A stretch of 40,881 bases of DNA from an uncultured Opitutaceae bacterium (GTDB lineage Bacteria > Verrucomicrobiota > Verrucomicrobiia > Opitutales > Opitutaceae): contig CAIXHE010000143.1 in assembly GCA_903919205.1 (NCBI GenBank), positions 1-40,881 of the forward strand, given 5' to 3'. Below, piece after piece: positions 1-9,362 of this stretch; the first letter of the stretch is position 1; each line of letters opens with the position of its first letter. The notes below the pieces were generated by a model. That model ran no database searches. It saw only the letters and a list, made by a program, of their open reading frames with translations, and was not told the DNA's origin. Made by a program: the position numbers and the translations under genes.

Positions 1-2684
<2,684 letters not shown>

Positions 2685-2713
2685 GGGCGGGGCTCTGCCG
2701 CCTCCCGGAGGCG

Positions 2714-2733
2714 CCCGGGATTTTCCGGGTTTA
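2714..2733 (+). terminator. Weak possible terminator hairpin after carB
   Basis: A 5-bp stem, CCCGG/CCGGG, closes a GATTTT loop and is followed by only TTTA. It lies 30 bp after the carB stop. Position fits a terminator, but the stem is short and the T-run poor. Confidence 0.25.
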
Positions 2734-2790
2734 CAGCCGGCGCCGCTTTTGCTCTCCTCACCCCTCCCCCCACGAGTGCACCCACCGACC

Positions 2791-3432
2791 ATGACGAAGC
2801 CTGACCTCCAGACCCAGACCGCCCCCGCCCCCGTGCACGTCCCGCTGGACGAGCAGCTGCGGCAGGCCTGGGAGCGCTACGGCAACGTGATCTACGTTGT
2901 CTGCGCCCTGATCGCCCTGTCGATCATCGCCAAGGGGACATGGGACTATCTCGCTCACCAGAAGGAAGTTGCGATCGAGCGCGACTACGCCGCCAGCCAG
3001 TCCCCCGAGTCGCTCAAGACCTTTGCCGCGGCCCACCGCGGCCATTCCCTGGCAGGCCTGGCCGAGCTCAGGCTGGCCGACGACAGCTACGCCGCCGGCA
3101 AGTACGACGCCGCGCGCGCCAGCTACCAGGACGCGATTTCGGACCTCCCGAGCGGACCCTTCCTCGCCCACGCGAAGATCGGCCTGGCCGTCTCGCAGGC
3201 GCTGAGCGGCAAGCCCGGCGAGGGCGAGGCGGCCCTGCGCCAGCTCCTGAACGACACCACCCAGCTGAAGGCGGTGCGCTGCGAGGCGGGGTTCCACCTG
3301 GCGAGCATCGCGGCCCAGGCGGGGCGCGCCGCGGAGGTGCAGACCCTGGCCGAGCAGCTGATGACCATCGACCCGACCAGCCCCTATTCCGAGCGTGCGT
3401 TCGCGATCCGGGGCGAGATGCCCGCCAAGTAG
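2791..3432 (+). CDS. Membrane-anchored TPR-like (YfgM-type) protein
   Basis: A 213-residue protein with a short charged cytoplasmic head, one membrane segment at about residues 32-47 (GNVIYVVCALIALSII) and a helical Ala-rich extracytoplasmic part. That part reads as tetratricopeptide-like repeats, for example LAGLAELRLADDSYAAGKYDAARASY and a later LASIAAQAGRAAEVQTLAEQL stretch. The layout of a cytoplasmic tail, one TM helix and a TPR domain is that of YfgM/ancillary SecYEG-type proteins, which bind periplasmic chaperones; the function here is inferred from that layout. The ATG at 2791 is preferred over an in-frame TTG at 2749 because the extra 14 residues are proline-rich and carry no recognisable feature. 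It ends 7 bp before the convergent Ig-like gene. Confidence 0.75.
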   Translation: MTKPDLQTQTAPAPVHVPLDEQLRQAWERYGNVIYVVCALIALSIIAKGTWDYLAHQKEVAIERDYAASQSPESLKTFAAAHRGHSLAGLAELRLADDSYAAGKYDAARASYQDAISDLPSGPFLAHAKIGLAVSQALSGKPGEGEAALRQLLNDTTQLKAVRCEAGFHLASIAAQAGRAAEVQTLAEQLMTIDPTSPYSERAFAIRGEMPAK

Positions 3433-3439
3433 GGCGGCC

Positions 3440-4327
3440 TCAGGGAAGCCGCTGGCCCTGCGGGCCCGGCCCGATCGAGATCGTCTGGGTGACCGGGAAC
3501 GCGGCCTCGTAGGTCGAGTCGCCGGACTGCGTAGCCATCACCGAGATCGAGCCGCTCTGCGCGGTCAGCACGTTTCCGCTCACGAAGCCCGATCCGGACA
3601 CCAGCTCGAAGTGCACGGGCAGGCCCGACGTGGCCGAGGCGCTCAGCACGATCGGCTGGCCCTGGGTGGCCGGGGACACCGGCGGGAACATGAGCGACTG
3701 GAGTCGCTTGGAGACGGTCACGGTCGCCTGGGGGCTGACCGCGCTGCCTAGGGCGTTGCTGGCCAGCACGTCGTAGGAGCCGGCGTCGGAGAGGCCGACG
3801 GGGTTGAGGACCAGCGAGGGGCCCGTGGCCCCGGGCAGCGCGACCCCGTCGCGGCGCCACTGGAGCGCGGGCCTCGGCTCGCCCTGGACGCCCACCTCGA
3901 GGACGACCGTCTCGCCGATCCGGGCGGGGCGGCCCCGGGGCGGGGCGACGATCAGCGGGGCGGAGGGCCGGGGGGTGACGGTGAAGGCGCGCTCGGCGTC
4001 GTCGGCGGCGAGCCAGCCCTTGCCGCCCTCCTGCGAGGCGCGCAGCACGACCAGGCCCGGCAGCCCGCTAAGCGTCACCTTTCGGCCGTCGACCGAAGCG
4101 GGCCCGGACACCACCGTGAGGAACACCTTGAGGCCGGAGGACGCCTTGACCGGGACGAGGAAGGGCGCGTCCGAGGCGGCGTGGGTCGGGATCTCGTCGA
4201 AGAGGATCACCTGCTTCTTCGGGGTCGGCGTGGGCTCCGCGTCCTGGGAGCGGGCCGCGGGCCCGAGGATCACGGCAAGCGCCGCGAGCCCGAGGAGGCC
4301 TAGGCGGACGCGCGCGTGGGTGGCCAT
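3440..4327 (-). CDS. Secreted immunoglobulin-like domain protein
   Basis: A 295-residue exported protein of unknown role. The N-terminus is a signal peptide (LGLLGLAALAVILGPAARSQ), then a Thr/Pro-rich linker. One clear Ig-like (I-set) domain spans about residues 125-205: an ALQWRRDG strand with the core Trp, and the LSDAGSYDVLASNALG strand in which the Asp-x-Gly-x-Tyr motif is intact but the usual Cys pair is absent. The C-terminal 80 residues look like another beta domain. Such domains occur on large adhesins and hydrolases of Opitutaceae, but this protein carries no enzyme domain. It starts 6 bp after the decarboxylase stop, so it may be co-transcribed with the polyamine genes. Family-level call is good; function unknown. 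Confidence 0.75.
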   Translation of the reverse strand: MATHARVRLGLLGLAALAVILGPAARSQDAEPTPTPKKQVILFDEIPTHAASDAPFLVPVKASSGLKVFLTVVSGPASVDGRKVTLSGLPGLVVLRASQEGGKGWLAADDAERAFTVTPRPSAPLIVAPPRGRPARIGETVVLEVGVQGEPRPALQWRRDGVALPGATGPSLVLNPVGLSDAGSYDVLASNALGSAVSPQATVTVSKRLQSLMFPPVSPATQGQPIVLSASATSGLPVHFELVSGSGFVSGNVLTAQSGSISVMATQSGDSTYEAAFPVTQTISIGPGPQGQRLP

Positions 4328-4333
4328 GGCGCT

Positions 4334-5473
4334 CTAGACGTTCACGTGGACGACCTTGGCGGGGGGGAACCCGTTGAAGTTCGTGGACGAGGCGTGACTG
4401 TACGCGCCGATCTTCTCGCTGTAGACCAGGTCGTCGCGGTCGAGCTCGGGCAGGTTCTCGGCCATCGAGACCACGTCCAGGGCGTCGCAGGTCGGACCGT
4501 AGACCGCGCTGATGCGGGTGGCGCCCTTCTTGAAGGCGCGCACCGGGTACTTGCAGTGGTCGAAGATGATGCCCGAGTAGGAGTGGTAGACGCCGTCGTT
4601 GATGTAGTAGCTCGGCTTGCCGTCGCGCACGGCCTTGCCGATCACCTTGGAGACCGTGTAGGCGGCGTTCGCGACGAGGAAGCGGCCGGGCTCGGCCAGC
4701 ACCTGGATGTCCTTCGGGAAGAGGCGCCCGAGCTCCTGGTTGATCACCTTCGCGAGCTCGCGGAAGGGCCTCACGGACTCGTCGTACGGAGCGGGGAAGC
4801 CCCCGCCGATGTCCACGAGGTTCATCTTGGTGTAGCCGCGGTCGCGGGCCTCCTTGAAGAGGCTGGCGCAGAGGCCGAGCGCCTGCACGTAGTTGTCGAA
4901 GTTCGTGGTCTGGCTGCCGACGTGGAAGCTCAGCCCCTCGCAGGTGAGCCCCAGCTTGTCCGCCATCAGGATCAGGTCCACGGCCTCGCCCGGGTCGGCC
5001 CCGAACTTGGACGAGAGCTCCACCATGGCCCCGGTGTTGAGCACCTTCAGGCGCAGCACGACGCCGGCCTGCGGGGCGTGCTCCTTGATCTTCAGCAGCT
5101 CCTCGGCGTTGTCGAAGGTGACGAGGGGCTTGTACTGGTTCAGCTCCTCCAGGGTCTCGACCGGCTTGTTCGGGTTGGCGTAGATGATCTTGTCCCAGAT
5201 CCACTCCTGGCGCTGCCTGGCGGGCATGCCCCGGATGTTGTCGTAGACGATCTTGAACTCCGGCATCGAGGCCACGTCGAAGCTGGCGCCCTCCTTGTAG
5301 AGCGTGCGCACGATCTCGGGCAGGGGGTTGGCCTTCACCGCGAAGTAGACCTGCACGCGGGGCAGGTACTTTCGGAACTCGCGGTAGTTTCGCCTCAGCT
5401 CGTCGTGGTCGACCACGAAGAGCGGCGTGCCGTGGGTGCGGCCGAGCTGCTGCAGTTTCGCCTTTGAAATCAT
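4334..5473 (-). CDS. Ornithine decarboxylase (group IV, alanine-racemase-fold PLP enzyme)
   Basis: A 379-residue PLP-dependent decarboxylase, predicted to convert ornithine to putrescine. Visible motifs: the PLP lysine in YFAVKANP (Lys47), HVGSQ, the glycine loop VDIGGGFPAP, EPGRFLV, and the C-terminal YGPTCDALDV, whose Cys-Asp pair comes from the partner subunit in the active site of eukaryotic-type ODC. The length fits short bacterial ODCs of this fold. The neighbour upstream is homospermidine synthase (61-bp gap), which uses putrescine, so ornithine is the favoured substrate. Lysine or carboxynorspermidine decarboxylation cannot be excluded by eye. It is clearly distinct from lysA at 29226, which has the same fold. 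Confidence 0.9.
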   Translation of the reverse strand: MISKAKLQQLGRTHGTPLFVVDHDELRRNYREFRKYLPRVQVYFAVKANPLPEIVRTLYKEGASFDVASMPEFKIVYDNIRGMPARQRQEWIWDKIIYANPNKPVETLEELNQYKPLVTFDNAEELLKIKEHAPQAGVVLRLKVLNTGAMVELSSKFGADPGEAVDLILMADKLGLTCEGLSFHVGSQTTNFDNYVQALGLCASLFKEARDRGYTKMNLVDIGGGFPAPYDESVRPFRELAKVINQELGRLFPKDIQVLAEPGRFLVANAAYTVSKVIGKAVRDGKPSYYINDGVYHSYSGIIFDHCKYPVRAFKKGATRISAVYGPTCDALDVVSMAENLPELDRDDLVYSEKIGAYSHASSTNFNGFPPAKVVHVNV

Positions 5474-5534
5474 GGGAGTGCGGTGGGTTCGCTTCGGTGG
5501 GATCGGGCCGGGGTCGCCCTGGCCCGCGGGCGGC

Positions 5535-6989
5535 CTAGTCGCCGTCCTTCACGAGGAAGTTCTTGAACTGCCAGGGATCGCGCCTGTCGAAGTCCGGCTT
5601 GTTGAAGCCGCTGAAGGCGTTCCGGTAGTCGCGCAGGGGCGTCCAGTCCGAGGGCGTCGAGATGAAGGTTCCGAGGTAGGGCTTGGAGATGCCGAGGATG
5701 TACTCGTGCGGCAGGTCGTCGGGGACCTTCACGCCCTCCTCCGGGTTCTCGATCATCCACATGGTCGCCGCGACGACGGAGATGGCCACCTGCATGGTGG
5801 TCGCGTTCTGGTGCGGCACGAGGCGGCGGGACTCCTCGATCGTGAGGTCCGAGCCCACCCACCACGAGTTGTACCCGTGGCCCATGATGAGCGCTCCCAG
5901 GATGTCGGCGCCCTTCGTGATCTCGTCGTTCATGATCCGCAGCTTGGGCTGCAGCGCGTAGTTGTAGCCGCGCAGCTCGTTCAGCGAGGAGATGGCCTCG
6001 TCGCAGGGGCAGTAGGCGTAGTGCACCGTGGGCCGGTAGACGGCCTTGCCGCCCTCCCAGACCGTGAGCCGGTCGGAGATCGTGAAGGCCTCGCCGTGGC
6101 GCACCACCATGCCCTGGATCGTGTAGTTCGGGACCCAGGAGCGCACCCACATGTTCATGCCCATGCGCGCGACGCAGATCTGGTTCCTCGGCCCCTCGCG
6201 GTGCTGGTAGGCGAGGGCGGGCAGCGTCTTCTCGTGCGTGCCCCAGCCCATCTCGGCCGTGGTCGTGCCCTCCTCGCGGAAGCCCTCGATGCTCCAGGTG
6301 TTCACGAACTCGTCGATCTGCTTCGGGACGTCCGTGATCTGGGTGTCGCGCTCGCTGCAGTGGATCACCTTGACCCCGAGGTCCTGGGCCAGGTTGTTGA
6401 AGCGGCGGGCGGCGATGTGCCCCATCAGCTTCTCCGCCTTCCTGCCCTTGGCCTTCCCGTCGCGGATGGAGGCCGTCGTGATGTCGATCAGGCCCTGCTT
6501 GGTGAAGTGCGAGATGAGCCCCGGGTTCGCCCCGTGCTCGATCACCGCCGTCGGCCCCTTGGTCTTCCACTTGGCGAACATCCGGCGCAGGTTCATGTGG
6601 CGCCAGTAGAGCGTGCGCTCGGTCGGGTGCTTCTTGCCGCCGGCGTAGGGGTCCCAGAGCTCGACCGAGGTGTTGATGTAGAGGATGCCGCGGTCATGGC
6701 ACCACTGCAGGATCTCGCACGCGTCGATGTTCCAGGCCAGGTCGATCAGGATGTCGCCGGCCGAAAGGTACTTCGAGAGCAGCGTGTCCATGTTCTCCTC
6801 GGTCACGCGGTCCTTCACGAAGCGAACGCCCTTCGCGGTCCACGCGCGCAGCTTCTCCTCCTTGCTCTCGAAATCGATCACGGTGACGCTCTTGGGCGCG
6901 ACCTTGATGTGCTTGAACAGGATGGGGAGCGTGCACTCGGCGACGGCGCCGTAGCCCACGAAGAGGATCTTCTTGCTGAATTCGATCAT
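5535..6989 (-). CDS. hss: Homospermidine synthase
   Basis: A 484-residue NAD-dependent enzyme that joins two putrescines, releasing ammonia, to give sym-homospermidine. It matches bacterial HSS in length (about 480) and pattern. There is an N-terminal Rossmann motif (ILFVGYGAVAECTLPIL) and a saccharopine-dehydrogenase-like fold with IDLAWNIDACEILQWCHDRG, NTSVELWDPYAG and EHGANPGLISHFTKQGL. The long upstream open frame to 8366 is a GC-rich shadow; the ATG at 6989 is chosen because homology begins at MIEFSKK. The ornithine decarboxylase follows on the same strand, giving an ornithine-putrescine-homospermidine pathway. No spermidine genes of the SpeD type are seen nearby, which fits an organism using homospermidine. 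Confidence 0.93.
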   Translation of the reverse strand: MIEFSKKILFVGYGAVAECTLPILFKHIKVAPKSVTVIDFESKEEKLRAWTAKGVRFVKDRVTEENMDTLLSKYLSAGDILIDLAWNIDACEILQWCHDRGILYINTSVELWDPYAGGKKHPTERTLYWRHMNLRRMFAKWKTKGPTAVIEHGANPGLISHFTKQGLIDITTASIRDGKAKGRKAEKLMGHIAARRFNNLAQDLGVKVIHCSERDTQITDVPKQIDEFVNTWSIEGFREEGTTTAEMGWGTHEKTLPALAYQHREGPRNQICVARMGMNMWVRSWVPNYTIQGMVVRHGEAFTISDRLTVWEGGKAVYRPTVHYAYCPCDEAISSLNELRGYNYALQPKLRIMNDEITKGADILGALIMGHGYNSWWVGSDLTIEESRRLVPHQNATTMQVAISVVAATMWMIENPEEGVKVPDDLPHEYILGISKPYLGTFISTPSDWTPLRDYRNAFSGFNKPDFDRRDPWQFKNFLVKDGD

Positions 6990-7114
6990 GGTTCGCTGGA
7001 GGGGTTGTGTGGGGAGGAGGCTTAAGGCTGAGAGGGGGAGATCAAGGTCGTGTTTCGCGCGGGATGCAAGAAAGAGCGCGAGCGCGACCCCTCCTTGTAA
7101 CAGGGCGACGGGCC

Positions 7115-8503
7115 TCAGGGCTTCGGCGCCTTCGCCGCGCGGTCCCTGAGGGCTCCGAGCAGGCCGTCGGCCACCTGGTCGCCCAGGGAAATCGCGGAGC
7201 CCGCCTCGACGGGGTAGTGGCCCGTCCAGAACGCGGCCCCGCCCCGGGCGTCGACCAGCCGGACCTCGAACTCCGGCCCCGAGGCCGGGTGCAGGCCGCG
7301 GGCGGCCACGATGAAGTCGTCGCCGGCCGCCCGGGCCGTCGCCGCGAGGGCGCCGTCGTCGGCGCCCGGCTGCGCGGCGGCCTGGAGCTTGAACTGGGCG
7401 GGGCGGGCCTGGGAGAGCAGGCTGTAGACCCGCCCGAAGAGCTGGTCGGCGACCCGGCGGCCGTCGGGGTCGGTGGGATCCGCCGCGAACGGGAGGACCT
7501 CGACCTGGCCCTTCCAGTCCGCGCCGTCGGCCACCTCCTTGGACACGGCGCGGGCGAGCTCCGCCCCGGCCTTCATGAACCCGGTCTTCAGGTTGCCCGC
7601 GGCGGGGTCGCTCGCGAGCTTCTCCAGCTTCGCCGCGGCCTCCTCCAGCGAGGCCGCCTCGGCCGCCTTGTCGACCTCGGTCTTGACGGAGACCTTCGCG
7701 GCCTCCGGCTTGGACGGGTGATCGTCGTCCGAGCTGTGGCAGGAGCGCAAGACGACCGCGAAGACAAACCAGATGATCAGCAGGGCGCGGACCCACTTGG
7801 GAGCCCTCGCCCAGAGGAGCCGTGCGCTCGCCAGCACCCACCAAAGGACCTCGGCCACGTACTTCAGGTTGTCGCGGCGGTCCGCGGGCTTGTGCGGAAA
7901 GGGCGGCATCGGGGGCAGCGCGCCCGCGTGGGGGTCCGCCGCGTGGACGGGGGGCGGCGCCGCGGGCCGCTTGAACTGGGAAAGGGGGGGCGGCGAAACC
8001 GGCGGGACGGAGAGGTGCTCGCCCGCGGCCAGGCGGGCCCCGACGGCCCTCAGTCCTGGGGTCGCCTTCCCCCCGGGCACCCGCAGCCACTGGACCGTGA
8101 GGAATTTCTCCGGGACCCGGGCGCCGGTCTCGGTCGTGCCGTCGATCACCGCGGGGATGAGGAACATGGCGTCGTCGGCCATGTCGTGGCTGCGGTCGAC
8201 GGCGAGGCGCCACTCGCGGCGGAAGTACCCCTCGCGCCGGGCCTCGGTCTGCGCCGAGATGACCGGCATGAAATACGTGCACTCGCGGATCTGCCGGCGG
8301 ATCTTCTGGTCCCAGGCGTCGCCGCCGCCGAGCTCGTTCTCGTCGTACCACACGTCGAGGCCGCACTCGCCCAGGGCGTCGCGCAGCAGGCGCGCCGCGT
8401 CCCGGTTCTCGGACGCGTAGCTGATGAAGATCGACGGCCGGGGCGCGGCGGGGGGGGCGTCGGCGTTTTCAGCGGGGCTCGGCACGTTCTGCGGGAAGCA
8501 CAT
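7115..8503 (-). CDS. TIR-domain, single-pass membrane protein
   Basis: A 462-residue protein. A TIR domain at about residues 23-145 opens with SIFISYASEN, continues with LDVWYDENEL and has a Glu (Glu97) in the GYFRREW segment, at about the place of the NADase glutamate of enzymatic TIRs. A Pro-rich linker follows, then one membrane helix near residues 238-255 (ALLIIWFVFAVVL), then an Ala-rich, probably extracytoplasmic C-terminal region of about 200 residues with a mixed alpha/beta pattern vaguely like FlgO/TolB-N modules. The ATG at 8503 is preferred to the GTG at 8575, which would run into the promoter of the divergent gene. Signalling, NAD cleavage and defence are all possible; no partner effector is adjacent. 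Confidence 0.8.
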   Translation of the reverse strand: MCFPQNVPSPAENADAPPAAPRPSIFISYASENRDAARLLRDALGECGLDVWYDENELGGGDAWDQKIRRQIRECTYFMPVISAQTEARREGYFRREWRLAVDRSHDMADDAMFLIPAVIDGTTETGARVPEKFLTVQWLRVPGGKATPGLRAVGARLAAGEHLSVPPVSPPPLSQFKRPAAPPPVHAADPHAGALPPMPPFPHKPADRRDNLKYVAEVLWWVLASARLLWARAPKWVRALLIIWFVFAVVLRSCHSSDDDHPSKPEAAKVSVKTEVDKAAEAASLEEAAAKLEKLASDPAAGNLKTGFMKAGAELARAVSKEVADGADWKGQVEVLPFAADPTDPDGRRVADQLFGRVYSLLSQARPAQFKLQAAAQPGADDGALAATARAAGDDFIVAARGLHPASGPEFEVRLVDARGGAAFWTGHYPVEAGSAISLGDQVADGLLGALRDRAAKAPKP

Positions 8504-8561
8504 CCCACGCCGCGTTGGGGGGCAAGCATGCTCTCGGTCGGCGATTTGCGACACGGGGGCC

Positions 8562-8590
8562 TTGGCAACCGGCACGCACCGTGCTAACGT
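8562..8590 (+). promoter_or_regulatory. Sigma-70-type promoter of the Cys-rich peptide unit
   Basis: TTGGCA, 17 bp, TAACGT. The -10 ends 8 bp before the ATG at 8599, so transcription should start within about 2 nt of the start codon: a nearly leaderless message. Spacing is ideal; the -35 matches 5 of 6 consensus positions. Confidence 0.55.
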
Positions 8591-8598
8591 TTCGCCTC

Positions 8599-8925
8599 AT
8601 GAGGCTCGTCCTGGCGTTCGTCCTCGCCTTCTGCCTGGCCCAGGGCCTTGCGGACGCGCGCCCGGCGCTGACGTCCCAGGGTTGCGGCCACTGCTGCTCC
8701 CGGGATGCCGACGGCTGCGCAGCCGCAAACTGCCCCTGCGTCGCGGCCTGCGTGCTCTGCGCGGTTCCTGCGGCGGCCCATGTCGACCCGTGCGAGACGC
8801 TGTTCGTGCGCCTGGTGGAGATGGGGCGCCCCGCTTTCTTCACGGGCAGCGCCGAGGAGCTCTCCTATCCTCCGCCGCTCCCGCCGCCGCGGGCGGGGGG
8901 CTCGCCCACGATTCTCTCAACTTAA
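8599..8925 (+). CDS. Small secreted Cys-rich protein
   Basis: A 108-residue protein with a clean signal peptide (MRLVLAFVLAFCLAQGLADA). It then has nine cysteines clustered over about 40 residues (CGHCC, GC, NCPC, AACVLC, DPCE), followed by a Pro-rich tail (YPPPLPPPRAGG). The Cys spacing suggests metal binding or several disulfides outside the cytoplasm. I do not recognise the family; DUF2946-like heavy-metal-associated proteins have a similar overall style, but I could not confirm a match. It is the first gene of a two-gene unit, 18 bp ahead of a second Cys-rich peptide, and lies upstream of a TonB receptor. The ATG at 8599 is fixed by the promoter and the signal peptide. Confidence 0.65.
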   Translation: MRLVLAFVLAFCLAQGLADARPALTSQGCGHCCSRDADGCAAANCPCVAACVLCAVPAAAHVDPCETLFVRLVEMGRPAFFTGSAEELSYPPPLPPPRAGGSPTILST

Positions 8926-8943
8926 ACTCATCTAAACTTACTT

Positions 8944-9093
8944 ATGAAAAAGCTATTCCTACTCATCGCATGCATCGCCCTCGCGGGCGCAGCCGTCGGC
9001 CACGCCGCGGCCAAGTCGACTCCGTCGACCGCCAAGCCGGCATCCTGCTGTGACGGCGGCGCCTGCTGCGACGGCAGCCAGTGCTGCCACTAG
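8944..9093 (+). CDS. 49-aa secreted Cys-rich peptide
   Basis: A very short gene. The translation starts MKKLFLLIACIALAGAAVGH, a textbook signal peptide. The mature part is a Ser/Thr/Lys/Pro linker ending in three CC pairs (SCCDGG, ACCDGS, QCCH) at the extreme C-terminus. Six cysteines in the last 15 residues point to a metal-binding or metal-sensing peptide. It follows the 108-aa Cys-rich gene by 18 bp and is closed by a strong terminator 23 bp after its stop, so the two form one unit. Codons are in frame throughout, and the signal peptide plus patterned repeat make chance unlikely. The family is unknown to me. Confidence 0.7.
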   Translation: MKKLFLLIACIALAGAAVGHAAAKSTPSTAKPASCCDGGACCDGSQCCH

Positions 9094-9116
9094 GGTCTGA
9101 ATAAGGCCCCCTCGAA

Positions 9117-9146
9117 GGCCCGCACCTTACGGTGCGGGCCTTTTTT
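9117..9146 (+). terminator. Rho-independent terminator of the Cys-rich unit
   Basis: A perfect 10-bp stem, GGCCCGCACC / GGTGCGGGCC, with a TTAC loop, followed by TTTTTT. It begins 23 bp after the stop of the 49-aa peptide. Confidence 0.93.
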
Positions 9147-9177
9147 GTGGGTTTTTACTTGAGGGTTAATAAGAAAG

Positions 9178-9189
9178 GGTACCGGTACC
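9178..9189. promoter_or_regulatory. 12-bp perfect palindrome ahead of the Fur-like box
   Basis: GGTACCGGTACC, two GGTACC palindromes in tandem that also form one longer palindrome, lies 1 bp before the Fur-like box. It may be a dimeric regulator site; no protein is identified. Confidence 0.25.
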
Positions 9190-9190
9190 T

Positions 9191-9209
9191 GATAATGTAA
9201 CCAATTATC
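9191..9209. promoter_or_regulatory. Fur-box-like operator for the TonB receptor
   Basis: GATAATGTAACCAATTATC has perfect GATAAT/ATTATC arms and matches the classical 19-bp Fur consensus at 14 of 19 positions, with all mismatches in the centre. It stands out in an AT-rich leader about 150 bp before a siderophore-receptor gene, which is where iron control is expected. Confidence 0.55.
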
Positions 9210-9283
9210 GATGAGATATTTGAAGATGATTGTAAGAAAATGACCGCGGGGATGTGCCACACGAATCAGGCTCTAGCGGCGAG

Positions 9284-9301
9284 TTTCATTTAATAATGAA
9301 A
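9284..9301. promoter_or_regulatory. Second inverted repeat in the TonB receptor leader
   Basis: TTTCATT, 4 bp, AATGAAA: perfect 7-bp arms, 61 bp before the chosen start of the receptor. It could be another operator half-site pair (Fur-like or other). A looser GACTCT/AGAGTC pair follows at 9306-9334. Confidence 0.35.
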
Positions 9302-9362
9302 ACGAGACTCTATCTCATAATTTTCTTGAGAGTCAGTCGCAATGGTCCATCACCCAGTGCCC

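Noticed and set aside
6990-8366. Upstream extension of the homospermidine synthase frame to 8366
   Set aside because: The extra 459 residues are Arg/Gly/Pro-rich shadow of the TIR gene; homology begins at 6989.
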